A DNA stretch of 26,036 nt, taken from assembly GCA_003427395.1 (NCBI GenBank), contig BFEA01000695.1, positions 527,560 to 553,595 of the forward strand. Reading direction: 5' to 3'. The notes below the pieces were generated by a model. That model had not been told where the DNA came from, did not search any database, and saw nothing but the letters and a program-made list of their open reading frames with translations. Source of the stretch: Chara braunii. Its lineage: Eukaryota > Streptophyta > Charophyceae > Charales > Characeae. Every line of letters begins with the position of its first letter. Position 1 is the stretch's first letter. This document shows, in pieces, positions 18,249 to 26,036 of the stretch. The position numbers were made by a program, and so were the translations under genes.

Positions 18249-20226
18249 CTATTCTTCCTTTTTTTCACTCTCTTCTTCTTCCTTTGGACCTGAACTTTTC
18301 CCAATCTCATGAGCAGCCACTGCTGCTGCATTAACTCTAGCATCCAAATCGTTTGATTCATCTTCTTCTTCTTTCCCTAGAATCGACTCATAAACGTATG
18401 CACTTGTGATTTCTCCCCAGCCGTCTCTCTCTTCTGGCCATAGACTCCACCGGTAAGAGCATGGCGCTTCATAATCCTCGTCATCTTTTCCATTGAGGAA
18501 ATTATCAACATAGGCAGATTCCTCAACTGTTCCATTCACATCCTCTTCTTCCTCTTCTCGCCACTCAATCCGACTTAAGCCATCCGCTCTGTTTTTCTCA
18601 GTGGAGATCTTTTCCAGTTTCAAATCATATGTCCAGATGAAAGTGATCCACCTGCTGGCTGTTGGATCTACCTGTCGCTGTTTTTTAATGACACCTATCA
18701 CAGCAGATGCATCAGTCCTCATGATGAATCTCCTTCCTAAAACGTAGTGCCTGAAGCACCTGAGGCTATGGATGATTAACAGTAGCTCTTTCGTGAATTG
18801 GGTGTAGTCTCTTTCTGTAGAATTGAGGGTTCTGCTCTCAAATCTCAGAGGTTTTTCTCTCTCATTTTCATCTTTCTGAATAAGCACTCCACCTTGAGCA
18901 ACTGGTCCTCCATCCGCCTCAATGATGAAAGGTCTTGCCTCTTCATCATCATAATATGACACTCCCAGTACTACACCACCATCTCTTAGTTTTTCTTGTA
19001 ATGTTTCTGCTGCAGCCTGTCTTTTATCATTCCATGCTAAGTTAGCCCCTTGTCTTACCATTTTCCTCAGGGGCTCTACGAGGGTAGCAAAAGTGAGGAA
19101 TAAAAATCCTCCAGAATCCACAGACCCCAAGAAGCTCTTGACGTCTGTCACTCTTTTGAGAGACAGAGACCAGTTCAAGATTTTGTCTATCTTCTTGGGA
19201 TCCGGACTCCTACCCTTTGAGAAACATCTGAAACCCAAGATTACCACCTCTAGTTGAAAGAGAAGGGACGTTGGTCCACTTGCAGTCAGATTATATCTCT
19301 GAAGTTTTTCTAGGACCATCTTAACTCCTTCTGCATGTTCCCAGACAAATTTTCTAACTCCCCCTACGACCAAAGTCTCATCTCTTACCAGAGGTCCTTT
19401 TACATGATTATCATCAATGTAAGGACTGGTTATCTCAGGAAAAATATCCTGCATGACTTTGATCATATCCCTTTGAACCACTGCCACGCTGTTAGTCCAA
19501 CCCTGAGGTACCACACACATCTGAACAAGCCTCCTTAGCGTATGCATGGCAGTCATTGGTCGGCTAGTGGAATCACTAGGGAACTGATCATAGCTAGAAT
19601 ACAGATCAACTAAAGAATAAATACATCGACCAGCAAAGGATTCAGAGAGGAGATCAGCATTAGGAAGACTACTTGCATCACGTACCGTCACAGAATTGAG
19701 CTTATGAAGATTTTGTATCCATCTTAGCCCGCCCCTGGTTTCCAGAAACAAAACCAGTGGTTAGCATACGGTCCATCAGCAGGTTCTGCAACATTAGATG
19801 CAATCTTTTTGTCAAGATACTTCACAACTTCCATCTCTTCCCTCAGAGCATACTTGGCTGGTCTATCATTCCATGGAACATGATCAACTCTCCAAATTTT
19901 GGTCATCTTGATCATGTCCACGTCCAATCGCCCTCTCTCTTCATCATTAAATGAGAAAGCACCAGAGAATTCCTGACACATTCTGAAGATATATTCTCTC
20001 TCTTTAGGCAGGATAAACTGATCCGAGTCTATCTTTATTGTGTCAAACCTCTCTTTGGTGACCGTATTCTCCAGTTTTGTTGATTCCCTCAATGCTCTTA
20101 TAATTTTCCTCTCTTTTTCCAATGCTTCATCATAATTTTTTTTATTAAGACTGCCACTGAGTTTTTCTTCACCTCCTTGGGCTTATATTTTCTTTTTGAC
20201 CCAGTGACTATTTTCCTAGAAAAGGG
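18249..20226 (-). pseudogene. pol: Reverse transcriptase and RNase H (element 2)
   Basis: A connector and the RT amino end run from about 20226 to 19745 in a shifted frame. From 19751 to 18249 the original gag frame returns. RT landmarks: G-G-L-R-W-I-Q at the start, S-L-V-D-L-Y-S-S-Y-D-Q-F (palm aspartate), V-V-P-Q-G-W-T-N-S-V, and the catalytic Y-I-D-D (about 19421-19410), intact. V-I-L-G-F and V-K-S-F-L-G follow in the thumb. RNase H has E-A-D-G-G-P, E-R-D-Y-T-Q-F-T-K-E, R-T-D-A-S-A and R-A-D-G-L-S-R, so its acidic residues are present. An acidic linker precedes TAG 18251-18249, after which integrase continues in frame. The IDD-N-H-V-K-G-P and PQGWTN forms belong to a Ty3/gypsy branch unlike element 1. 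Confidence 0.92.
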
Positions 20227-20879
20227 TGAGTCGATGCAAATCTCAATTTCATATTTCCTCCCTTAGCAGTCTCTACAGCTTTCTTCAAGGCTTCAATTTT
20301 CCCGTCCTCATCCTCGAGCTTACCAAGGGTTTTTATCATTTTCGAAACCTGATTGATTCCCACCGAAATCTCTTTTTTTGCTGCGTGTTTTCCTTCTTTC
20401 TTTAGTCTCCTAACCCTTTCGGCAGATTCTTCTCTTCGGATTGAATTAGCAGATAGTTGGTGCTTGAAATCATTCTTTGTATAGACCATAAAGGTCTGTT
20501 CTTGGACAGTCTCAGGATCCTGTAGGCCGATCCAAGATGACCCCTCATGACGGAAAAATTGGACGGCCTCCATCCTATGCAAGAATGGAGTTCCCAGAAT
20601 ACAGTCATGGTTCAGATCTGGCACTACAAAACCCAGTAATTCCACAGTCATCGTCCCAACTCGGATAGGCAAATTGTCTATAAACCCAACCACAAACAAT
20701 TCCCCTGCTATATTGCTCAGTACGTTTTGGGCAGACCTATTAATACTCAAATTTCATGCTTCCATCGTTCTTCGTGAAAGAAGTATCATCTTTGCCCCAG
20801 AATCCACTAGGGCTAGAATCTTCACTTGATTAATGCGAATTGTAAGGTGCCCACAACCCATGGTTGCAAATCTCATCTT
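20208..20879 (-). pseudogene. Retroviral-type aspartic protease and linker (element 2)
   Basis: In frame with gag. The active-site triad is intact: L-V-D-S-G-A-K with codons for D-S-G at 20804-20796. A helical stretch, then G-F-V-V-P-D and C-I-L-G-T-P-F-L (the G-x-P-F-L end of retroviral proteases) follow. The protease would cut Gag-Pol into mature parts. A TGA lies near 20760-20757 and another at the gag/protease boundary (20882-20880). After the protease comes a lysine- and glutamate-rich linker of about 90 residues with coiled-coil character. The frame ends at TAG 20210-20208; a frameshift just before it leads to the shifted segment. Confidence 0.85.
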
Positions 20880-22673
20880 TCAACCTGGTAGTGATCTATT
20901 CACTTGGTTGGGAAAGACTGACCTTAAATAATTAACTTCCAATTTCTTCTTCTCAATTAACTTCTTCAACTCTTCTCTCAGTTTGGGTGTCAGTGTCATT
21001 GCTTCCTTGAAAGACAATGTCACTTCCGTTTCTTCCAGTATTTTAGCAATTACATCAGAAATCACAGTCTCATCATCCAAATCACTCTTGAGAATAATTT
21101 TTTTATTTCTCCCCTGTTTATTCTTTTTCTGTGAACGTTCCTGTTCAGGGTCATCAAGGATGTTAATAAGTGACTCCTCATCCTTCTTTCTTTTTTTTTT
21201 TTCTATCATTTGAGGTGTCATACGAGTTTGGTGGTTCCTCACTTCACCAACCCCGACACTGAGTTTCATGATAAGTTCTGGGGGTAGATCACCATGGAAC
21301 GACATCGTGTTAGCCAAGAGATGAGTCATTTCATTGGAAGAGGACTCTACTAATTGAGAAGGATTCTGAGAAGTAGGATTCTCTCCTAATGGAGACTCAC
21401 TTGTAGATGCCTCGCTAGGCTCACACTCTGCCAATGCTAAGGACTGCAGAGATAACTCAATTGTGGTATGAGGGTCACTTGCTCTTTGTACTAGCGTATT
21501 AGGTAAGTCTCCAATGAGAAAATGGACATTGACATTGACCTTTTCCTTCTTCTTAATCTTCATCTTCTCATCATGTTTAAGAGCAAGGAGCCTCATACCT
21601 CCTCGATGTCTGGGGTCCAACTTATTCCATAAATTATCAAAGACATGGCTCATTGCATCTTTCTTTGCCACGCCACTCCTTACATCCTCCTCAAGCGGCT
21701 TGCAATATGTGGTAGTGTGACCCCCTTCACCATAGTAGTGGCAGGTAAAACTCCTCTTAGGACGCTCATCATATTCCCTTCTTTCTTTGTTTCCTCCATC
21801 ACCACTATTTCCATTCCTCTTGGATCTGGATGAATCCCCTTTCTTACTACAACTTTCGTTGTCATCATTATCGTCATCATCTTCCTCACTTTCAACCTTT
21901 TTCTTTCCTCTATCATCCACAGCATGCGTTGCAGGTCTTGCAGGCATAAAGTTAGCCATCACTTTTTGAAGAATATTCTTAGCGGTCAGATTGCTCCCTC
22001 TATTCATTCTATTCTCAGTTTTTCAATCTTTGGTCAAAGTGTTGATCTGATCCAGTGACCATTTCTTATGGGACACAGTAGGTAGAGTTCTTGTAATTGC
22101 AACCATTTCATCCCATCTGAGAGGATAATGTTGAGCTTGATTAAGAACTGCTTGCCTATCAGTGCCAGTAAAATTAACCAAAAATATATGGCATCTCTGA
22201 GCTTCATCCAAATATGAAATTCTTCTTGCTGTTCGGATGAAGGTCTGAAAAAAAACATTGAAAGTGTCATATTTAGCTCTTCTGATATTGAGTAAATCCT
22301 TAGTTGTGGTTGAAACTGAATCTTTCTCAAAGTCCTTTTTCAGTCTCTCTTTGACCTCTTCCCATGTAATGGCACCTTCCATTAGTTCTTGAACGGCCAA
22401 CCTTGAGTTTGTATCACAATAAGATAGAAGGTGTTGCTTAAGTCGTTGCTTATCTGTCCAGCCATAACTGAGTTCAAACAACTCATACTCGTCCAGGAAG
22501 TCATTAACTTTTGACCCTCTAAAATATGGTATTCTCTCATCTGGTCTTTTTCCTCTTGCAATATCTGACCCTCCTTTTATTGTATCAACTCTTTCAACCA
22601 ACTACCGTATAACTCCAACCAAAGCCTCTTAATTGGATCCTGCTGATGTACTCGGTCTTCCTCGTCCTGCCAT
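20880..22673 (-). pseudogene. gag: Gag: capsid, basic/acidic linker and degenerate zinc knuckle (element 2)
   Basis: I place the start at ATG 22673, context CAAGATGG, giving M-A-G-R-G-R-P. The frame then meets TAA and TAG within about 25 codons, and TGA 22025-22023, all one transition from CAA, CAG or CGA/TGG. The capsid-like part has a Y-F-R-G motif, W-T-D-K-Q-R-L-K, a W-E-E-V-K-E-R-L helix and F-x-R-T-A-R-R. After an acidic run (E-E-D-D-D-D-N-D-D-N) comes the zinc knuckle C-H-Y-Y-G-E-G-G-H-T-T-T-Y-C, whose second cysteine is tyrosine (TAT at 21734-21732). A long charged tail of about 260 residues follows and leads directly into protease. Confidence 0.85.
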
Positions 22674-22763
22674 CTTGACCATATGTCTTTCCCAGATATT
22701 CTCTCTCCCTTTCTGTCACTCTTGTCCTCTTCTTCCTTGCCCCTCAGTCTCTCACTCTTCTAG

Positions 22764-23302
22764 CAAGGGATACATGCTCGTTTCTTTCTTCGCACTACCC
22801 CTTGAGAGTTCTGTACATATAGGGTATAAGGAATAATTGATTGGGTAGTGATCAAGGGCAGTGCAATCCTTCTCAGTCTTCCAATGTAATCTTCAATCAA
22901 TTATTTCTCATCATCCCTATTCAGTCTTCTGTCATACCCCTTTACAGTACCCCGAATCATAAAATATCGAGTCAGGTCTACAATCTCATAATCAAATTGC
23001 ATCGTTTACAGCCCACTATTGATCATTCTTGCAAGAGAGACCCGCTCCTAAAAAGTGTGATATGATACTCTCTCAACAGTTTCCACTTTCACCACCCTTA
23101 ACATATAGCTTATCTCAGTCTGGTCCTTGATAATTCCCAAGGCAGAATCGCTCATGCGATCAAAGAAAGGCTACAAAAATTCAAGCTCATCTAGGGTTGA
23201 AAGATTTCTGTCAGAGATCCAAAGAGTCCCTTCTACCTTGACTATTCTACCTTCCAATACAATTCCTAGTGTCAGCTTTTTCGTCAAGTTGGGCAATGTT
23301 AA
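22764..23302 (-). pseudogene. Decayed coding-like stretch between accessory array and gag
   Basis: After the last accessory open frame, a different frame reads on with long protein-like runs interrupted by about five stops (for example near 23190, 23060, 23008, 22900, 22764). The predicted sequence is charged, with no motif I recognise; a short basic run (R-R-K-K-R) occurs near the end. It may be the carboxy-terminal continuation of the accessory polyprotein, or an upstream part of gag. The evidence is only that codon-like texture persists between stops. Confidence 0.35.
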
Positions 23303-23892
23303 GCATCATAAACAACATCTGAAAGGTAGATCTCAAGTTGGACATAATTAGAGATCTCGAATTTGTGTTCAAAGGTACTCAAAAGTAGGGATTTTATCAT
23401 CACAGTGGAGTCTTTTCCTCTCTCTCTACCAATCTCGGCAATGGCTTCCTTCAGAGACATCCAATCTCTCATGACTTCAAATCCCTTAGCAATTAAAAAC
23501 TCAGGAAGCTTCTCAAATTGTCTTACTTTTTTCCCCCAGGTTACTTTTCTCTTTAACTTTTCAAGCCACTCCTTGGTTGTTATGAGACTAATATAAGCTC
23601 TTGTCTGACACTTCAAGTAATCGTCTTCCTTTTCTAGGCCTGCCAGTACACAAATCCGTACGTTCAGGCTGCCAGTACTCAGGAATTTGACCACTGGGAT
23701 GTAAAATATTATGGACCCTCTCTTTAGGAATTTGACCACTAGGATGTGAAATATTATGGGTCCTCTCTTACAAGTTTCATATCTCAGGATCACAAAAGGA
23801 TTATCACACCCTATCACCTCATTGAGTTTACCCCTTACAGTAGTCACTCTGGCTACTGAGAGTATTCTTCTTGAACTCTCTTCACTTTCCAT
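23299..23892 (-). pseudogene. Accessory protein copy C (element 2 internal)
   Basis: An open frame of 197 codons. Its first third resembles the amino-terminal domain of the LTR protein: N-P-F-V-I-L-R-Y-E, then Y-I-P-V-V-K-F-L-S-T-G-S-L-N-V-R, parallel to F-P-Y-Q-Y and V-L-T-R-F-L-E-G-D-I-Y-D-I-R of copy A. A 45-bp in-frame tandem duplication (23681-23725 and 23726-23770) repeats the I-V-V-K-F-L strand. The middle has K-L-P-E-F-L-x4-F-E-V-M-R-D-W, comparable to L-W-E-E-F and D-F-R-I-M-R-L-G-W of the LTR protein. The remainder is helical and charged. Function unknown; homology is by eye and weaker than for copies A and B. Confidence 0.5.
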
Positions 23893-24258
23893 GCAAACTT
23901 TATCATGACATACCAGTTATCTTTAGATAAATTAATATCAGGTAATGGAGGGACTGGGAGTTCATAAAAAACAGTAAATCGAGTCGATCCAATGAAGCAT
24001 TTATTCTTTCTCTCAAACCTCTTTTTCTCTTTCAATATTGCTTCTTCAGCAAATCCTCAGCATCTCCCATACACTGCATCAACACTTCTTTCTCTTGGAA
24101 CATAGATTCTTACATCATACACATTCAATTCCGTACAATAGAATGTCAGTATATATAACCGTTTCTGCTCTCATCCGCTCTCGATCATCTCATATCTGAC
24201 AACCTCATATGGGAACGCTCCTTTCTTACTTAGAGTGTTCGGTGACTTCAGGAGACAC
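23853..24258 (-). pseudogene. Accessory protein copy B (element 2 internal)
   Basis: One frame with two TGA stops near 24176 and 24061 carries the LTR-protein landmarks in order: K-K-G-A-F-P-Y-E, L-N-V-Y-D-V-R-I-Y-V, V-D-A-V-Y, then G-S-T-R-F-T-V-F-Y, V-P-P-L-P and D-N-W. These match F-P-Y-R-Y, V-S-D-L-R-I-F-L, F-D-A-V-W, G-N-T-R-L-V-Y, K-P-P-V-P and Y-W in the LTR gene with similar spacing, which makes common descent convincing. It starts immediately where copy A ends and overlaps the start of copy C. Both stops could be single transitions. It could be a tandem domain of one polyprotein rather than a separate gene. Confidence 0.6.
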
Positions 24259-24750
24259 TTAACTTCCTCCTGACTCGGGCCTGAACCTCTGCCGATTTTT
24301 TGCCTTCTCTGTCTGATTTATTCTACCAAAATCTCTTTTGTTTTCATGACCACCGTTTTTTTTCTCCCTTGTCAATACCATGTTGATTATCGGCAGCCAG
24401 TTAGTCTCATCGCAATAGCTCTTAGGTATAGGAGGAATCGAAACAGTCACATATGTCACTGACATTAAACCCCATTCTACTTTCTTTTTCTGCTTAATTA
24501 ATTATGTCTTCTCATCATAAAGAGACCGAATTGCAATTTTTCATAGCCAGTTGAAGATCTCACCGTCGTCACAGTCTCCCTTCTTGACGTAGGGACGAAT
24601 ATCATAAATATCTCCCTCCAAGAAGCGAGTCAGCACTACGCTGATGGCCGAATTGCCTGAACGGTAGACCCAACAATGCTCATACTGATAGGGGAATATT
24701 TCTTTGGTAGTTACTTTCGAAAGTTCTCTCAGTGTATCAGAAGTTAGCAT
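24259..24750 (-). pseudogene. Accessory protein copy A (element 2 internal)
   Basis: ATG 24750 (context AAGAATGC) opens 69 codons with F-P-Y-Q-Y, a V-V-L-T-R-F-L-E-G strand, I-Y-D-I-R-P-Y-V-K-K-G and F-N-W-L, paralleling the amino half of the LTR protein. After TGA 24543-24541 and a frame change, a second open piece (24465-24259) gives V-E-W-G-L, I-P-P-I-P and E-T-N-W-L, paralleling its P-K-P-P-V-P and Y-W region. A basic, N- and R-rich tail ends at 24259, so the carboxy-terminal part (W-E-E-F, W-K-N-L-E) of the LTR protein is missing. It is the first gene after the PBS, ahead of gag, where few Ty3/gypsy elements carry extra ORFs. Function unknown. Confidence 0.6.
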
Positions 24751-25058
24751 TCTTGATGAATTCCTCGGGCTCTTAATTCTTCTTTTCCCTTCTCAGTGTT
24801 CAAAAGGCATCAGGGACTCATGAGGCATATCTGAATTCAAGTCTGATTCTCTCCAGTCAATAATATCAATCTCCTTTCTCCGATCCAGAGTGGTACCTTA
24901 CACAAGGAAGGAGTAAGACACAGTTAGCAGCTATCATTCTCAAGAGAATCATGACTCAATAAAGATAATAAAATTAATATGAAGCTCACAATATTGTCAA
25001 CAGTTCTCACGTCCTAATCAAAACTCAAAGATGATGATGATGACCCAGACTCGTTCCG
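24751..25058. other. Untranslated leader of element 2
   Basis: About 300 bases between the accessory array and the PBS-side hairpin, with no open frame of note on the element strand. It includes an ATG-ATG-ATG run on the plus strand (25031-25040). The region is the expected place for packaging signals, none of which I can identify. Confidence 0.5.
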
Positions 25059-25080
25059 GACACGAAAATCTTTTCATGTC
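25059..25080 (-). repeat. Stem-loop directly after the PBS
   Basis: GACATGAAAA and TTTCGTGTC on the element strand pair with one G-T wobble around a few bases. It sits immediately downstream of the PBS, overlapping its last bases, where retroelement RNAs often fold around the primer site. Confidence 0.6.
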
Positions 25081-25096
25081 CCCGGCAACGGCGCCA
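25079..25096 (-). promoter_or_regulatory. Primer-binding site, tRNA-Asp type
   Basis: Minus-strand TGGCGCCGTTGCCGGGGA is complementary to the 3' end, including CCA, of plant tRNA-Asp, the primer known from Athila-type Ty3/gypsy elements. It starts four bases (AAAA on the element strand) after the end of the 5' LTR. This fixes both the orientation of element 2 and the LTR end at 25101. Confidence 0.9.
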
Positions 25097-25100
25097 TTTT

Positions 25101-26036
25101 TGTCGCGCTTTTTCCAGTAGAGCCACTTTGGGTGACCGGAAAGCCAACAGGCTGTCACGCAGGGTTTTGTATGTGATTGCAATAATTAAAATAAATTAAA
25201 TCATGCAAATCCCTTCCTGTTGTGTGCATCCAACTTCGAGCGAGACCCTTCAATTGCGATCTTCACCGGTCCCCGGTCTTAGAAATCTTTTATTTTAATT
25301 CGGAACAACAAAGAATCAATCATAAAATTATGGGGTGTTATGCATGCATCAATTATGTCAGTCTAATTTTGAAAACTATGACAGATTTATATACGAACAC
25401 AATCATCAAAACAAGAACAATACAAGAGACCAGACAGACTGACCCGAGCAAAAGACAAGCTCAAATGAATGAGGGAAGAATGAGAACTCATAATAGTCTC
25501 TGGGAGTACATGTGGATGAGAGCATGACCAACACCAATCAAGAGTCCTCACTCAACCCTCAGAACTTCACTCTTCATCTGTCACTTTGTTGCCTGTCGTC
25601 TGGGGCTCTTGCCATATCTCCGTACTTTCTGAGGTTGCGGCTTCTGAATGTAATGCCACATGAAGCCCACTAGTTCCAAATTCTTCCAGCCAAGTCTCAT
25701 AATACGAAAGTCAAGCATGACACAAAATTCCTCCCATAGTGTGGGGAGATATGGCTGAGAGAAAACGCCCCTCCTGAGATGCGGAAACTCAGAGGGCTCG
25801 GTCACTCGCTCATAGTCAATCACCGCAGGTGATATGTATCTATTGGCTAGATCCACCAGACCACCCCAATAAGAGCCATCAGTAAGATAGTAGGGGACAG
25901 GGGGTTTGGGATAATCCGTTAAAAGCTTAGGTCCAAAACTATAGACCAGCCTTGTATTACCCTCGAGTCTCTCAGCTTTCCACTGCACATACCCGGCTGC
26001 TGCTGCCCATACTGCGTCAAAATGAGGGTGTGTCTC
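25101..26036 (-). repeat. 5' LTR of element 2, cut by the window edge
   Basis: It begins TGTCGCGC next to the PBS and is collinear with 6759-7712. It contains A/T-rich DNA with AATAAA-like words on the element strand near 25290, then the carboxy-terminal part of the LTR gene. At least 936 bp are inside the window; the promoter end lies outside. Confidence 0.93.
25581..26036 (-). pseudogene. LTR-encoded protein, carboxy-terminal part (5' LTR copy, runs off window)
   Basis: The frame is open from the window edge to TGA 25583-25581, at least 151 codons without a break. The same frame is interrupted in the 3' LTR copy, which helps show which frame was used. It starts within T-H-P-H-F-D-A-V-W, then R-L-E-G-N-T-R, P-K-P-P-V-P-Y-Y, S-Y-W-G-G-L-V-D-L, L-W-E-E-F, D-F-R-I-M-R-L-G-W-K-N-L-E-L-V and a basic tail ending in T-K. 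I call it a pseudogene only because the element as a whole is dead; this part shows no lesion. The family is unknown to me. Confidence 0.7.

Larger units (their letters stand above)
6759..26036 (-). mobile_element. Element 2: large LTR retrotransposon, partial at its 5' end
   Basis: Two direct LTR copies (6759 on, and 25101 to the window end), a primer-binding site beside the right copy, and gag, protease, RT, RNase H and integrase all read on the minus strand. The order PR-RT-RH-INT makes it Ty3/gypsy-like. It is inserted in element 1 between RNase H and the expected integrase. The two LTRs agree at roughly nine of ten positions by eye, so it is not recent, and all coding parts are broken. 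About 8 kb between pol and the left LTR is unexplained and may include further insertions. Confidence 0.88.

Overview
The window looks like eukaryotic nuclear DNA made almost entirely of nested, decayed transposable elements. I see no intact host gene, bacterial gene, rRNA or CRISPR array. A large plant-type (streptophyte) genome fits best: there are two Ty3/gypsy-type elements, a primer-binding site complementary to the 3' end of plant tRNA-Asp, a tRNA-derived SINE and many microsatellites. A charophyte such as Chara is a guess, not something the sequence proves. Scattered single Ns (9112-10622, 11314, 14092) suggest draft assembly.

Layout. (1) 1-490: hairpin- and T-tract-rich non-coding DNA. 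(2) 491-6758, plus strand: the 5' part of a degenerate Ty3/gypsy element (element 1) with capsid fragment, zinc knuckle, protease, RT and RNase H. Its gag is split by about 600 bp of unrelated DNA (767-1375). Its RNase H is split by a DNA-transposon-like insertion (4533-6255) flanked by a 10-bp direct duplication, and that insertion itself contains a minus-strand tRNA-derived SINE and a long CA repeat. (3) 6759 to the window end, minus strand: a second, much larger LTR element (element 2) inserted into element 1 just after RNase H. Its 3' LTR starts at 6759, and its 5' LTR occupies 25101 to the window end and continues beyond it. Between them, in element order, are the PBS (25096-25079), a degraded accessory coding array (24750-about 22760), gag (22673-20880), protease, RT/RNase H and integrase (to 16929), then about 8 kb of mostly non-coding, repeat-rich DNA with two small TATA-led ORFs.

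The most unusual point is in element 2. Its LTR contains a protein-coding region of about 217 codons, and the internal region between PBS and gag carries two to three diverged, broken copies of what appears to be the same protein. The family matches nothing I recognise. A second point is the manner of decay: gag-pol of element 2 lies in one reading frame from 22673 to 16929 apart from one short compensated frameshift segment, and most stops and active-site losses in both elements can be explained by C-to-T or G-to-A changes, as expected for methylated, silenced DNA.

Order of events inferred from nesting: element 1 first; then, in unknown order, the DNA-transposon-like insertion and element 2; the SINE and CA repeat lie inside the DNA-transposon-like insertion.
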